64,000 nucleotides of DNA, from NCBI RefSeq assembly GCF_003173355.1, contig NZ_QGMY01000011.1, positions 1 through 64,000 of the forward strand, read 5' to 3'. The notes beneath the pieces are model-generated. The model worked only from the letters and a program-made list of their open reading frames with translations. It was not told the origin of the DNA and made no database searches. The translations under genes were made by a program, and so were the position numbers. Positions within the stretch are counted from its first letter, which is position 1. The number at the start of each line of letters is the position of its first letter. This stretch comes from Methanospirillum lacunae. GTDB lineage: Archaea > Halobacteriota > Methanomicrobia > Methanomicrobiales > Methanospirillaceae. Of the stretch, positions 34,564 through 43,831 are shown piece by piece.

Positions 34564-37155
34564 TTATATTGCCGGTACCACAAGTGTTCCTGGTTTCTCC
34601 ATATAGAGCCAGTATCCCTGCTTTGGGTCTAGTAACTGCTCTCCATTTCCTTTCTGAATAGGTGGATAGTACTGCTGGGATTGTGCATTAAAGCCCAGAA
34701 TATATGACCATTGAAGGTCATCGAATACTTCTTCAGGGGCCGTTGCGTTTGCTCCTGGAAAACTTATCAGATTCCAGCCTGCTGAAAGTGATCTGGTCAG
34801 GTTTCCTTCAGGCCCTGATGTAGCAACCTGCAAACTGATGTCTACTGGTTTTGCTACATAGATCCAGACCGCTGTCAGGGGATCGAGATCTGAATCTTTG
34901 GTCAATCGCTTCCACTGTCCTGTAGTACTATCCCAGGAATAAAGTGAATGGCTTGCTGTATCTACTCCAGAAAATAAACTTATTGTATCCTGTCCTGGCT
35001 CAAGGGTAACCGGGGTTGATATGAGGTTCCATCCTTTTGAGAGAGTGATAGTCTGATAGGAGGATGGGATTGCAACAATATATCCGGATTTTATTATATC
35101 CTGACATCCGTCTGCATCGCAGACATGAAGTTTTGGACTGTACACACCGGAGGTTGTATAGGTGTGAAAAGGATTCTGCTCTGATGTAGGCTGACTTCCA
35201 TCCCCGAAATCGATTGACCACTGGTAGGGACTCCCAGTAATTTTAAAAGATGTTGACAGAGGGGCAACTCCTCTTCTTGGAAGTCCGGAAAGGTCATATT
35301 TCACCTCTTTCGGGTTGGATATCTGAACCTCTTTAGTTGTTGTACCATGACAGTCACCCTGACCCCAGACTGTGAGAGAAGCGTTGAACGTTCCTTCCTC
35401 TGTGTACTGGTGTTCCATCCGTGTATCAGTTCCGGTTACGCCATCTCCAAAGTCCCATGATCGTTTGGACTCATATCCTGTTGTTGTATCAGTGAACGTA
35501 ATAGTTGCCGGTGCAACTCCTGTTGTTGGATTCATTGAAAAGGACGGGTGAGGCACATCAAAAATATGGATCAAATCAGGCTTGGTTATGTTCTCCTGAT
35601 GGCCTGGATATTCTTTCACCAGGGTAACTGAGTATGTTCCTGCAAACTGGTAACTGTGGAATGGATTATTATCTGTGCTTTTCTCACCATCCCCAAAGTC
35701 CCACTTTTGCTTCTCTGCAAGTGATGCAGGTGGGGCAGTACTAAACTGAACACTGTGCGGAGCACACCCCTCAAGGGGGGTTGCTGTAAAATCAAGTACC
35801 TGTTTGGGGTTCACCGAAACTTTTGCAGAGGACTTAGCAGTACACCCGCAGGTTCCAAGCACAGAAAGGGTCACATTGTAGTCGCCAGGTTTCTCATACC
35901 GGTGAGTGGGACCTGCACTCTCTGATGTTGCAGAATCACCAAAATCCCAGATATATCTGAGCCCCTCACCTGCATCTGTTCTGAATTTTATCGTTGCCTC
36001 ATCATCACCACGTTCAGCAAAAATTTTTGGTGAATCTACTGTGACAAAACCAGGTTTGACAACATCGCTGCAGTATCCGTTGTAGCAGTAATGAAGCCCG
36101 ACATCATAACTTCCACTGAACCCGTAACAATGTGAACCATGGGATTCAGGTGATGTTGTGTTGTCTCCAAACATCCAAGTCCATGACTGGGGTTGGTTAA
36201 TCATATCAAGATCAACGCAAAGGGGAGCGATTCCTCTCCGGGGAGACCCGTTGAAATCAGGAGCATATTTTGAGGTTGTATGGATGTAATCGGGTCGTGT
36301 CAGAGTATAACTTGCCTCTTCTATCGAGTAGGTCAGGGTTACCATGTAATTGCCTGGTTTTTCATAGTAATGGTTGGGATCTTTCTCATAAGATGTAGTC
36401 CCGTCTCCAAAGTCCCATGAAAATGTTTCAGCAGGTCCGGTGACTGAAAACTTAGTGGAGAGGGGAGCCACTCCCTCCAGTTTTTCTGCAGTAAAATTGA
36501 CCTCTTCTCCCTGGGAAACCTGGATGTAATTATATTTTGAGATCTTATCGCAGTTTCCTTGGGCGCAGTAGGTCAAAGTTGGGGAGTAGAACCCAGGGTG
36601 CTGATACTGATGTTGAGGATTTGAATCAGAACTCTCTTGTCCGTCATCAAAATTCCAGAGAATATTTGTCGGATTTCCGGCAATCGTAAACTGAACATTA
36701 AGTGGAACTGTCCCGTTAACAGGGTCTGCAGAATAATCCACCAGGTTTGCGGGATCTTTAACTTTGATATAATCTTCTTTATTTACCTCACCAGATTTCT
36801 GACCAATTGAATACTTCAGTTTCACCCAATATGAACCCGATTTCTGATAACAGTGAACCGGGCTACGGGAGTTTGAAGTTGTCCCATCACCAAAATCCCA
36901 GAGGTAGTCAGCGAGGGGTCCGGAAACAGTGAATTTGGCACAAACCGGTGGGTAACCTTCAAGAGGAGTGGCTGAAAAATCAACAGCCCATTCTGAAGTC
37001 ATGGTCCCGTTCTCATATTGTGCCATGACCGATTCATTTTCCTGATTCTGATTATCAGCAGTTACAGAACAGATGATGGAAGATCCGAGTATCATTCCTA
37101 CGAGTAAGAACCCTAGCAAACTCCTGTGTGTATTCAAACCGGTCGTTCCGATCAT
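34564..37155 (-). CDS. Secreted surface protein with eight PKD repeats
   Basis: 863 residues from ATG 37155, chosen because AGGAG precedes it and a clean signal peptide (LLGFLLVGMILGSSIICSVTA) follows; a start at 37242 would place 29 polar residues before it. Eight PKD repeats of about 80 residues follow, each with a WDFGDG-like turn (variants WNFDDG, WMFGDN, IDFGDG) and a Y...G.Y strand. Paired cysteines appear in several repeats. The last 150 residues form two similar SKGWNLIS/SAGWNLIS modules. No membrane anchor ends the protein. PKD arrays in methanogens are common in cell-surface and sheath-associated proteins. Confidence 0.85.
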   Translation of the reverse strand: MIGTTGLNTHRSLLGFLLVGMILGSSIICSVTADNQNQENESVMAQYENGTMTSEWAVDFSATPLEGYPPVCAKFTVSGPLADYLWDFGDGTTSNSRSPVHCYQKSGSYWVKLKYSIGQKSGEVNKEDYIKVKDPANLVDYSADPVNGTVPLNVQFTIAGNPTNILWNFDDGQESSDSNPQHQYQHPGFYSPTLTYCAQGNCDKISKYNYIQVSQGEEVNFTAEKLEGVAPLSTKFSVTGPAETFSWDFGDGTTSYEKDPNHYYEKPGNYMVTLTYSIEEASYTLTRPDYIHTTSKYAPDFNGSPRRGIAPLCVDLDMINQPQSWTWMFGDNTTSPESHGSHCYGFSGSYDVGLHYCYNGYCSDVVKPGFVTVDSPKIFAERGDDEATIKFRTDAGEGLRYIWDFGDSATSESAGPTHRYEKPGDYNVTLSVLGTCGCTAKSSAKVSVNPKQVLDFTATPLEGCAPHSVQFSTAPPASLAEKQKWDFGDGEKSTDNNPFHSYQFAGTYSVTLVKEYPGHQENITKPDLIHIFDVPHPSFSMNPTTGVAPATITFTDTTTGYESKRSWDFGDGVTGTDTRMEHQYTEEGTFNASLTVWGQGDCHGTTTKEVQISNPKEVKYDLSGLPRRGVAPLSTSFKITGSPYQWSIDFGDGSQPTSEQNPFHTYTTSGVYSPKLHVCDADGCQDIIKSGYIVAIPSSYQTITLSKGWNLISTPVTLEPGQDTISLFSGVDTASHSLYSWDSTTGQWKRLTKDSDLDPLTAVWIYVAKPVDISLQVATSGPEGNLTRSLSAGWNLISFPGANATAPEEVFDDLQWSYILGFNAQSQQYYPPIQKGNGEQLLDPKQGYWLYMEKPGTLVVPAI

Positions 37156-37232
37156 ATTCTCCTGATCAGATATCGATGCAGACAAGAAAAAGTGTACCTG
37201 GTTCTGTTCTTTTATAATGGCAAGCTTTGAAT

Positions 37233-38234
37233 TTAGAACCAACTGTCAAGAGTCCGTTGTTTTCCCCTGCCACTGATCTTCTCAAGCACCGGGTTTATTC
37301 TGTCTTCAGAAAATCCGTAATCCCCACAGAGAAATGATATGATCCTATCATGATCTGGTTTTTTCCATTCGATAGGGTAATTCCCGGATACTGGGGGATT
37401 CAGGAAAAAATTCCGTATTGGTTCAGGATCTATGTCCGGAAGTTTTAAGGCAACAACCTCTTTGAATTCACCAGCTTTGATCTTTTTGAGTGCGGTCTTT
37501 GCACCGACTCCGACTGCTCCCTCGTTGAAATCAGTCCCAACCAGAATAGCCACATCAATAAGTTCCTCTCTTGTTAGATTGAGGCCCGTGAGTACATCAT
37601 CAAGGACTACTGTTTCTGGCAGGACATTTACCATCCTGCCGTGAGATCTTCTCTTTCCTGACACTGTCAGGTTCCGAACTAGGAGTGGTGCCCCAAAGAG
37701 CAGAGTATCGTAATCCTGGGATGCAACGTACCTGGCAACACCTGTTCTTACCATATTGGAGGCATCAGCCTCACCTTCTGATGGAGCATTAATAACCGGG
37801 ATTCCGAGCAGATCAAGTAAATTACGGGCTGAAGATAAGACTTCGTCATCAAGTTTTGATGACGCCATTGCATACCTGAATGCTCCGGCAGTATCGCCTT
37901 CTCGTTTTGCCTGATCCCATTTCTCCTGAGCTTCTTCTCTGACTGCCCGTCGTTCCCCTATTGTCCGTGCCTTTAATTCGGGAGGTTTACCGTCAAAGAT
38001 CCAAACCGGCTGAATTCCCTGTTGGAGAAAGTTAGTGGTACGGAAAAAGATCCCTGACAGATGTGAGGTTATCCTCCCTTCTTTATCCATGAGCGGTGTT
38101 CCATCCGGCTGTCTGATGATGGACAGAAACTGATAGAGCGCGTTGAATGCATCAACAGATGCAACTCCGGTAAGATCCTGTGATTCCGCCGGATGTTTAT
38201 ATGGGGCAATAATATCGCGTAAGGCTACACCCAT
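37233..38234 (-). CDS. fen: Flap endonuclease 1 (FEN1)
   Basis: 333 residues, the usual archaeal size. FEN1 cuts 5' flaps during Okazaki-fragment processing and repair. Catalytic acids sit in [11 protein letters not shown] near 27, FDGKPPELK near 79, SEGEADA near 155, [10 protein letters not shown] near 176 and [10 protein letters not shown] near 233. The C-terminus KQRTLDSWF is a PCNA-interacting motif. It is directly upstream of the PKD gene; the chosen PKD start leaves a 77-base gap. Confidence 0.95.
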   Translation of the reverse strand: MGVALRDIIAPYKHPAESQDLTGVASVDAFNALYQFLSIIRQPDGTPLMDKEGRITSHLSGIFFRTTNFLQQGIQPVWIFDGKPPELKARTIGERRAVREEAQEKWDQAKREGDTAGAFRYAMASSKLDDEVLSSARNLLDLLGIPVINAPSEGEADASNMVRTGVARYVASQDYDTLLFGAPLLVRNLTVSGKRRSHGRMVNVLPETVVLDDVLTGLNLTREELIDVAILVGTDFNEGAVGVGAKTALKKIKAGEFKEVVALKLPDIDPEPIRNFFLNPPVSGNYPIEWKKPDHDRIISFLCGDYGFSEDRINPVLEKISGRGKQRTLDSWF

Positions 38235-38470
38235 GTGATTCTCTCCATATCAGTCAAACCGGTCATTAAAATCGATATGTACCAGATCTATGATGGGCAA
38301 TAATCCCACATTGAGAAAATTGATCTGATATGATTGTGACCGGTCTTCTGAGGTATGTTTTCTCTCTGTGTAATAGGGATTTGTTCTATGTAAGGCATGC
38401 GCGGGACTTATGGCGATAATGTGTTCCATCAGCGTGAAAGAGAACAAGTTGAGTTGCCTTTCCGTGTGGG

Positions 38471-38480
38471 ATATAATTAT
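38471..38480 (+). promoter_or_regulatory. TATA-like box before the presenilin homologue
   Basis: ATATAATTAT lies 31-40 bases before the ATG at 38511, a spacing that suggests a leaderless or nearly leaderless transcript. The rest of the FEN1-presenilin gap (38235-38510) shows no convincing gene. Confidence 0.4.
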
Positions 38481-38510
38481 GTACCATTCAGAGTCTTCCC
38501 TCTTAGGCAC

Positions 38511-39497
38511 ATGGAATCATCTGATAATCAGTTTGCAAATACTCACATCACAGGAGGAAGGGCACTAAATCCGATCCTTTCCCTTGCTGCAATGCCTCTG
38601 ATGCTCCTCATTGTTGAAGCAGGAGCAGTTGTCCTGTCAGTTCCGATGATCCAGTCGGGGTATGCGGTCTTTGAAGATCCATCATCGTATGAAAACCCGA
38701 TCTGGTTCATTGCAATGCTGCTTGGATTCACTGTGGTACTCCTTGCTCTGTTAAAGTACCGCCTGAAATGGGCTATACAACTAGTCATCTGGGCATCGCT
38801 TTTTCTCTCGTTTATCTATGTTTTCACAGGTCTGCTCTCTCTTGCAGGATTAGATATGGCTGTTTCTACTGCCATTGGATTACTCCTCTCGGTTGGGGCA
38901 ACCGCTCTCCTTGCAAAATATCCTGAATGGTACGTGGTTGATGTACTTGGAGTACTTCTTTCAGCCGGGATTGCCTCGATATTTGGAATATCACTCGAAC
39001 CTGTACCTGTCATACTGCTCCTCGTTCTTCTCGCAGTCTATGACGCGATATCAGTGTACCGGACAAAACACATGCTGACCCTTGCTGAAGGAATTATTGA
39101 AAACAGGATGCCTATCATGGTTGTTGTTCCCAAAAAAGAGGGGTACTCATTCATCAGGGACGGCGTCGGTGGTATGGTACAGCCTGCAAAAACTGGTGAA
39201 AGCTCTGATTCTCTTCATAGGGATCAGGACCAAAAACCCGAGCGGGCTGCATATCTGATGGGGCTTGGTGATCTTATCATGCCCTCTATCCTTGTAGTTT
39301 CAGCAGCGGTGTTTCTGCCAGCAAAAGGGATGTTTGGGTTTTCTATCCCTGTTATTACTACAATGATTGGTTCAGTTGCAGGGATGGCATTACTTCTCTA
39401 TTTCGTCTCGTCTGGGAGGCCTCAAGCCGGACTCCCGCCACTTAATGGAGGGGCGATCATAGGATTCCTTATCGGCTGGTTCCTCGTCGGGATCTGA
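38511..39497 (+). CDS. Presenilin/signal-peptide-peptidase-like membrane aspartyl protease
   Basis: 328 residues from ATG 38511. An upstream start at 38397 would add 38 polar residues before the first helix and span the likely promoter. About nine hydrophobic segments are visible. Catalytic Asp residues are in VYDAISVY (Asp178) and GLGD (Asp254). The site of the third PAL motif reads PPL at 309-311. This is the archaeal presenilin homologue family, which cleaves peptides inside the membrane; natural substrates are unknown. Its last 108 bases overlap the convergent NOG1-type GTPase gene. Confidence 0.85.
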   Translation: MESSDNQFANTHITGGRALNPILSLAAMPLMLLIVEAGAVVLSVPMIQSGYAVFEDPSSYENPIWFIAMLLGFTVVLLALLKYRLKWAIQLVIWASLFLSFIYVFTGLLSLAGLDMAVSTAIGLLLSVGATALLAKYPEWYVVDVLGVLLSAGIASIFGISLEPVPVILLLVLLAVYDAISVYRTKHMLTLAEGIIENRMPIMVVVPKKEGYSFIRDGVGGMVQPAKTGESSDSLHRDQDQKPERAAYLMGLGDLIMPSILVVSAAVFLPAKGMFGFSIPVITTMIGSVAGMALLLYFVSSGRPQAGLPPLNGGAIIGFLIGWFLVGI

Positions 39498-40490
39498 GTA
39501 TCCCTGACGTCCGGGGTGGTGGGCTGCACCGGGAGCGGGTTTTTCTGAGAGGAGCATCTCAAGTACCTCTTCAACCCCTTCACCCGATGCTGTTGACATA
39601 GCCTTGTATCCTTCAAGTGTTTTTACATCTGATTTGTTTACAACAGCTATAATCGGAACATGGACTAATTCCCTGATCTCATCCAGTAGGCGCATCTGAT
39701 CTTCAAGAGGAAATCCGCAGTAGGTACTTGGGTCAAGGATAAACAGGATAACATCAGCGGTGTTGATGATCGCTGAAATCGCCTGCTTTTCGATGGTGTT
39801 TCTCTCTTCTGCCGGGCGGTCAAGCAGGCCGGGTGTGTCGATTAACTGGATCTTTTCTCTGCGTTCAATCCGGTGACCGATAATCACACCCTTTGTTGTG
39901 AATGGATATGATGCGATCTCAGGCTCTGCTGAAGAGACTCTCCTAATGAATGAGGACTTGCCCACGTTTGGAAACCCTGCCACCACAATTGTGAAGACGT
40001 CCTCAATGACCGGGAGTTTACGCATGACATTCCTGACCTCATTGAGGTAGAGGAGTTGATCATCGATCTGATGAACCACCGATGCAAGTCGTGCCACGGC
40101 CTTTTTCCGGGAAGCGGTTGCATCCTCATCGCTGGAGAATCTGACATCCTTGGCAAGTCCTCCTTTATGATCTTTTGTCCATCTTGCTGCCCAGCCGACG
40201 GCTCCAAGAGCCTTGCGAAGATGTTCAGTGCCCCAGATTATGTCAAAGAGATCCTGGTAAAATCGGGGCAGATTATCCATTTCCGGGAAACCTTGGATTA
40301 CTGAGACGAGTTTATCGTGAACCGAAAGGTATGCTGCTCTTACAAATTCTTCTGATGCACGTTTCTTCTGTTTCTTCTCACGCATCTTAGCTGCAGCCCG
40401 GCGAAGTGCCCTGTCAAGGACCTCGTCTGCGGTTGGTACAGTAGGTATCCGTTCGAAGTTCATTGCTTGCTTATTATTATTGATATCCAT
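39390..40490 (-). CDS. NOG1-family GTP-binding protein
   Basis: 366 residues. NOG1/Obg-related GTPases assist large ribosomal subunit assembly. A helical N-terminal domain of about 165 residues is followed by the G domain with G1 AGFPNVGKSS, TKGVIIGH (G2 region), G3 DTPGLLD and G4 NKSDV near 282. The last 45 residues after EVLEMLL are polar, rich in Pro, Asp and Arg, and unlike the family core; they are encoded in the overlap with the convergent presenilin homologue. Confidence 0.9.
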   Translation of the reverse strand: MDINNNKQAMNFERIPTVPTADEVLDRALRRAAAKMREKKQKKRASEEFVRAAYLSVHDKLVSVIQGFPEMDNLPRFYQDLFDIIWGTEHLRKALGAVGWAARWTKDHKGGLAKDVRFSSDEDATASRKKAVARLASVVHQIDDQLLYLNEVRNVMRKLPVIEDVFTIVVAGFPNVGKSSFIRRVSSAEPEIASYPFTTKGVIIGHRIERREKIQLIDTPGLLDRPAEERNTIEKQAISAIINTADVILFILDPSTYCGFPLEDQMRLLDEIRELVHVPIIAVVNKSDVKTLEGYKAMSTASGEGVEEVLEMLLSEKPAPGAAHHPGRQGYSDPDEEPADKESYDRPSIKWRESGLRPPRRDEIEK

Positions 40491-40864
40491 ACGAAGCTCT
40501 GCGCTTGTGGGATTAGTGGGGGTGCTGACTGGATAATCGTTTACAACGATAAAAATTTCTTATCCATCTCTCTCGTTGTGGCTGATATTGCTTCATATTT
40601 TTTTGCCCCATAATTATTCTACCGGGACAGGTTCATGCGAACTAAAGACATAAGCCATGAGTGGGTTGCATCTCGCGGGAGAAAAATCAGACGATTAAGG
40701 GATTTGCACAGGTGAAAACATATTGAATCAGGTCTAACATGTGGTCGCGTTCATTTTTCTAGGTATTGAAAGGAGAAAATATTCAGGTAGGTTTCATCCT
40801 CTCTGGTTCTTTTTAAAGCTTAAAAACCATCATGATTTATCATGTAGATGAACTCAATTAAATC
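40491..40864. other. Long intergenic region
   Basis: This stretch lies between the divergent NOG1 and CBS/HTH genes. No open reading frame is convincing. Frame 3 around 40650-40713 reads a short basic peptide with RGRKIRRLRDLHR before a stop, which could be another eroded piece of the element described next. The rest is A/T-rich, with possible promoters for both flanking genes. Confidence 0.35.
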
Positions 40865-40960
40865 AGATATACCTGTACGCACTGTCCTACATGTGGATTC
40901 GCCAATTTAAGGAATAGTCGTGCAGTGAATAATGTCATGATCAACGTGCAAACGAGGTAA
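40865..40960 (+). pseudogene. Possible remnant of a TnpB/OrfB C-terminus
   Basis: One frame reads about 31 residues ending in a stop at 40958-40960. It contains CTHCPTCGFANLRNSRAVNN, which matches the end of IS605/IS1341-type TnpB proteins (zinc-ribbon knuckle CxxCG, then R..nAa.N). A stop lies immediately upstream in frame, so nothing longer survives. It ends four bases before the next gene's ATG. The piece is short and could be chance. Confidence 0.35.
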
Positions 40961-40964
40961 TATT

Positions 40965-41843
40965 ATGGATCTGTCTCTTATCCAGAACGATATCCTCATC
41001 ACCCTCATCAGTCTCTATGAGAAGAAGTCGATACCGATCAAGGGGGAGGAGATCGCTGATATCATTCGCAGGAATCCTGGAACTGTCAGAAACCAGATGC
41101 AGGCACTAAAAGCAATAGGCCTTGTTGATGGTATTCCCGGGCCAAAGGGTGGATATCATCCAACTGCTGTGGCATACAAGGAACTCAATCTGAAACGTGA
41201 TGGGGAGGTATATGAGGTTAAAATCTCTCGCGACAGCGAGGTCATCCCTGGTGTCAAGGTTGCCGAGATTATCTTCACCACCCTCTCACACGCTGATATC
41301 TGTCATGCCCAGATCAAGATCATCGGAAGCGTGAAACTCTTCAACATCGGAGATGTGATCACCATCGGTCCGACTCCGATGAATAAACTGATGATCAAGG
41401 GTGAAGTGTTTGGAAAAGATGAGAATGAGCCTGCACTCATTGTCTCAATCCTTGAAATGGTCTCACTTCCAAAAAAGCCTATCCGCAGTTACATGACTGC
41501 CCCCATTAAGATGCTCTCAACCAGGTCAACCCTGATGGACGCAATCCATCTCTTCAATAAATACCGGATCCACGGCGCACCGGTTATGGAAGGGAACTTT
41601 CTCATGGGAATCATCACGATGACCGATATTCTCCTGGCAATTGAAGAGAAGATAAGCCTGGAAGCACCGGTAAGCGAGGTTATGACCGAAGAGGTAATTC
41701 AGGCTGATGCTTCTGTCCAGATTTATGAAGTAATCCGCAAGTTTAAGGAGAAACAGATTGGGAGACTGGTTGTCGTAGAAGATGGACAGCCGATTGGGAT
41801 CCTGACTCAGTCTGACATCTTCAGGGTTATTCCCACACACTAA
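40965..41843 (+). CDS. HTH regulator with two C-terminal CBS domains
   Basis: 292 residues. A winged-helix domain fills about 1-75 (ILITLISLYEKKSIPIKGEEIADII ... TVRNQMQALKAIGLVDGIPGPKGGYHPT). A middle beta-rich domain of about 90 residues follows, with VAEIIFTTLSHADICHAQIKIIG. Two CBS domains occupy about 175-230 and 238-292 (RSYMTAPIKML ... and VSEVMTEEVIQ ...). This arrangement recurs in methanogen proteins annotated as predicted regulators. The ligand, perhaps an adenosine compound, and target genes are unknown. Confidence 0.85.
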   Translation: MDLSLIQNDILITLISLYEKKSIPIKGEEIADIIRRNPGTVRNQMQALKAIGLVDGIPGPKGGYHPTAVAYKELNLKRDGEVYEVKISRDSEVIPGVKVAEIIFTTLSHADICHAQIKIIGSVKLFNIGDVITIGPTPMNKLMIKGEVFGKDENEPALIVSILEMVSLPKKPIRSYMTAPIKMLSTRSTLMDAIHLFNKYRIHGAPVMEGNFLMGIITMTDILLAIEEKISLEAPVSEVMTEEVIQADASVQIYEVIRKFKEKQIGRLVVVEDGQPIGILTQSDIFRVIPTH

Positions 41844-41874
41844 CCTGTTGTCGAGTATTATGTGACTTTGGTAC

Positions 41875-42345
41875 CTACAGAGGGTATCCTGAATTTTTTC
41901 CTGTTATTGATATGGGTTTGATGACTAACACGGCAACATTGTCAAGTTTATCCTGAAAAAAGTTATCAACCGGGTATGACGCATATTTTTCAGAGAACAC
42001 TTTGAGCAGGCGGTTCTTCTCCTTATATTCTTCGACAAACCTTACTGTGCCACGTCCGATGACGCTCCTGTACCGCATCCCATACCCGCATACATTGGTA
42101 TCGGTGACGAGATCGATATCTGATTCAACCGCGAATGATGCGTGAGGATTGTTCTTAAGTAGACGTATCTTATCTCCGACAGGGGATGAGTGTAAAATAA
42201 GCCTCCCCTCATACCATACAAAATTCATCGGTACCAGACAGGGATACTCGTCGTCGCCAGGAATGGCAAGATGACAAAAAAGTGCCTTTTTGAGAACAGC
42301 ATCAATCCATCCCTGATCCTGGACTTCTTTATCTGTTCTGTGCAT
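41875..42345 (-). CDS. Flavin split-barrel protein (pyridoxamine oxidase/NimA-like)
   Basis: 156 residues from ATG 42345; a TTG at 42375 would extend it into pycA and lacks support. The fold is recognisable from ALFCHLAIPGDDEYPCLVPMNFVWYEGRLILHSSPVGDKIRLLKNNPHASFAVE (about 22-75), the typical FMN- or F420-binding split barrel, and RYRSVIGRGTVRFVEEYKEK after it. Substrate unknown. It is the last gene of the minus-strand run, 10 bases after pycA. Confidence 0.82.
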   Translation of the reverse strand: MHRTDKEVQDQGWIDAVLKKALFCHLAIPGDDEYPCLVPMNFVWYEGRLILHSSPVGDKIRLLKNNPHASFAVESDIDLVTDTNVCGYGMRYRSVIGRGTVRFVEEYKEKNRLLKVFSEKYASYPVDNFFQDKLDNVAVLVIKPISITGKNSGYPL

Positions 42346-42355
42346 ATAAATGGAT

Positions 42356-43831
42356 TTATTGCTTATTCTTTTCAATCACTGCGATCAAACCTGCACTGAT
42401 TGCTGCAATCTTTCGGTCATTCCGAAGTGGGGTTGCAAGTTGGGTCATCCTGGTCTCGTCTTCCTGGATGTACCGCTTGAGAGTCTTTGAGATATGTTCT
42501 TCCTGGAGGAAGTGTGTGGATGTGTTCCCGGAAATGAATTCTGGGTTATGCATGATGGCATGATGTAGCGGGAGTGTCGTTTTCACACCCAGAATTACGT
42601 ACTCATAGATTGCGCGACGCATTCTTGCAATTGCCAGATCCCGATTCATACCCCAGGCACAAAGTTTGGCAATCATAGAGTCATAGTGGGGAGGAATTGT
42701 ATATCCAGCATGAATACCTGAGTCAAGCCTGATTCCAGGACCCCCGGGAGAGCGGTACCTGACAATCTTCCCGGGATCTGCAGCAAAGTTGTTCAGAGGA
42801 TCCTCAGCATTGATACGACATTCGATGGCATGACCTCTGATGGTGATATCTTCCTGAGCATATTCTAGAGGATCTCCTGCAGCAACCACGATCTGTTGCC
42901 TGACAAGATCAATACCTGTTATAAGTTCTGTGATGGTGTGCTCGACCTGAAGCCTGGTGTTCATCTCCATGAAGTAATAGTTCCCGTTATCATACAGGAA
43001 TTCAACAGTACCTGCGTTCACATAATCGGCCGCATCTGCAACTTTCAGGGCAGAATCTGTCATTCGCTCACGCAGTTCTGGTGTCATCACCGGGCAGGGT
43101 GCTTCTTCAATCAGTTTTTGGTGCCTGCGTTGGATTGAACACTCACGCTCGAACATATGGACGCCATTATTATGCTCGTCACAGAAGACCTGTACCTCAA
43201 CGTGCCGTGGTTTCTGGAGGTACTTTTCGATAAAGACCGTCCTGTCTCCGAATGCAGACTCTGCAATTCGCATGGCTCCTTCGATCGCCTGTTCGATTTC
43301 TGAAGGGTCATGCACAATCTGCATCCCAATCCCGCCACCACCAGCACTGGCTTTAACAATCACCGGATATCCAATCTCATCAGCAATTTTTGCTGCCTTG
43401 CTGATATCATCAATACCTCCGTCTGTTCCTGGAAGGACCGGAACTCCGGCGTCTTTCATCGTCTGCTTGGACCTGATCTTGGATCCCATTGCCGCGATGG
43501 TCTTCTTCTTCGGCCCGATGAAGGTAATACCTTCTTCTTCACAAAGTCCCGAAAATGCAGCGTTTTCAGCTAAAAACCCGTAACCTGGATGGATTGCCTC
43601 AGCACCGGCGGTCTTTGCAACCGCAATGATCCGCTCCATGTTCAGGTAGGACTTTGATGGCGGAGCAGGTCCTACTGGAAAGGCTTCGTCTGCGTAATGT
43701 ACAAAAAGTGAATTTTTGTCAGCTTCTGAGTAAATAGCGACTGTATCAATCCCGAGTTCGCGGCATGCCCGCATAACCCTGATTGCGATCTCTCCACGGT
43801 TGGCAATGAGTATTTTGTCAAAATACTTCAT
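42356..43831 (-). CDS. pycA: Pyruvate carboxylase subunit A (biotin carboxylase)
   Basis: 491 residues. It carboxylates biotin on the partner subunit using ATP and bicarbonate. ANRGEIAIRVMRACRELGI opens the protein; HPGYGFLAENA near 80, the ATP-grasp loop KASAGGGGIGMQIV near 158 and EMNTRLQVEHTITE near 289 are the active-site landmarks. It overlaps the pycB stop as ATGA, so the two are coupled with pycB first. Acetyl-CoA carboxylase is unlikely, since no carboxyltransferase genes of that type are present. Confidence 0.94.
   Translation of the reverse strand: MKYFDKILIANRGEIAIRVMRACRELGIDTVAIYSEADKNSLFVHYADEAFPVGPAPPSKSYLNMERIIAVAKTAGAEAIHPGYGFLAENAAFSGLCEEEGITFIGPKKKTIAAMGSKIRSKQTMKDAGVPVLPGTDGGIDDISKAAKIADEIGYPVIVKASAGGGGIGMQIVHDPSEIEQAIEGAMRIAESAFGDRTVFIEKYLQKPRHVEVQVFCDEHNNGVHMFERECSIQRRHQKLIEEAPCPVMTPELRERMTDSALKVADAADYVNAGTVEFLYDNGNYYFMEMNTRLQVEHTITELITGIDLVRQQIVVAAGDPLEYAQEDITIRGHAIECRINAEDPLNNFAADPGKIVRYRSPGGPGIRLDSGIHAGYTIPPHYDSMIAKLCAWGMNRDLAIARMRRAIYEYVILGVKTTLPLHHAIMHNPEFISGNTSTHFLQEEHISKTLKRYIQEDETRMTQLATPLRNDRKIAAISAGLIAVIEKNKQ

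Noticed and set aside
38250-38510. 86-codon minus-strand frame between FEN1 and the presenilin homologue
   Set aside because: Its sequence is low-quality and tyrosine/histidine-rich, without motif; the region fits promoters better.
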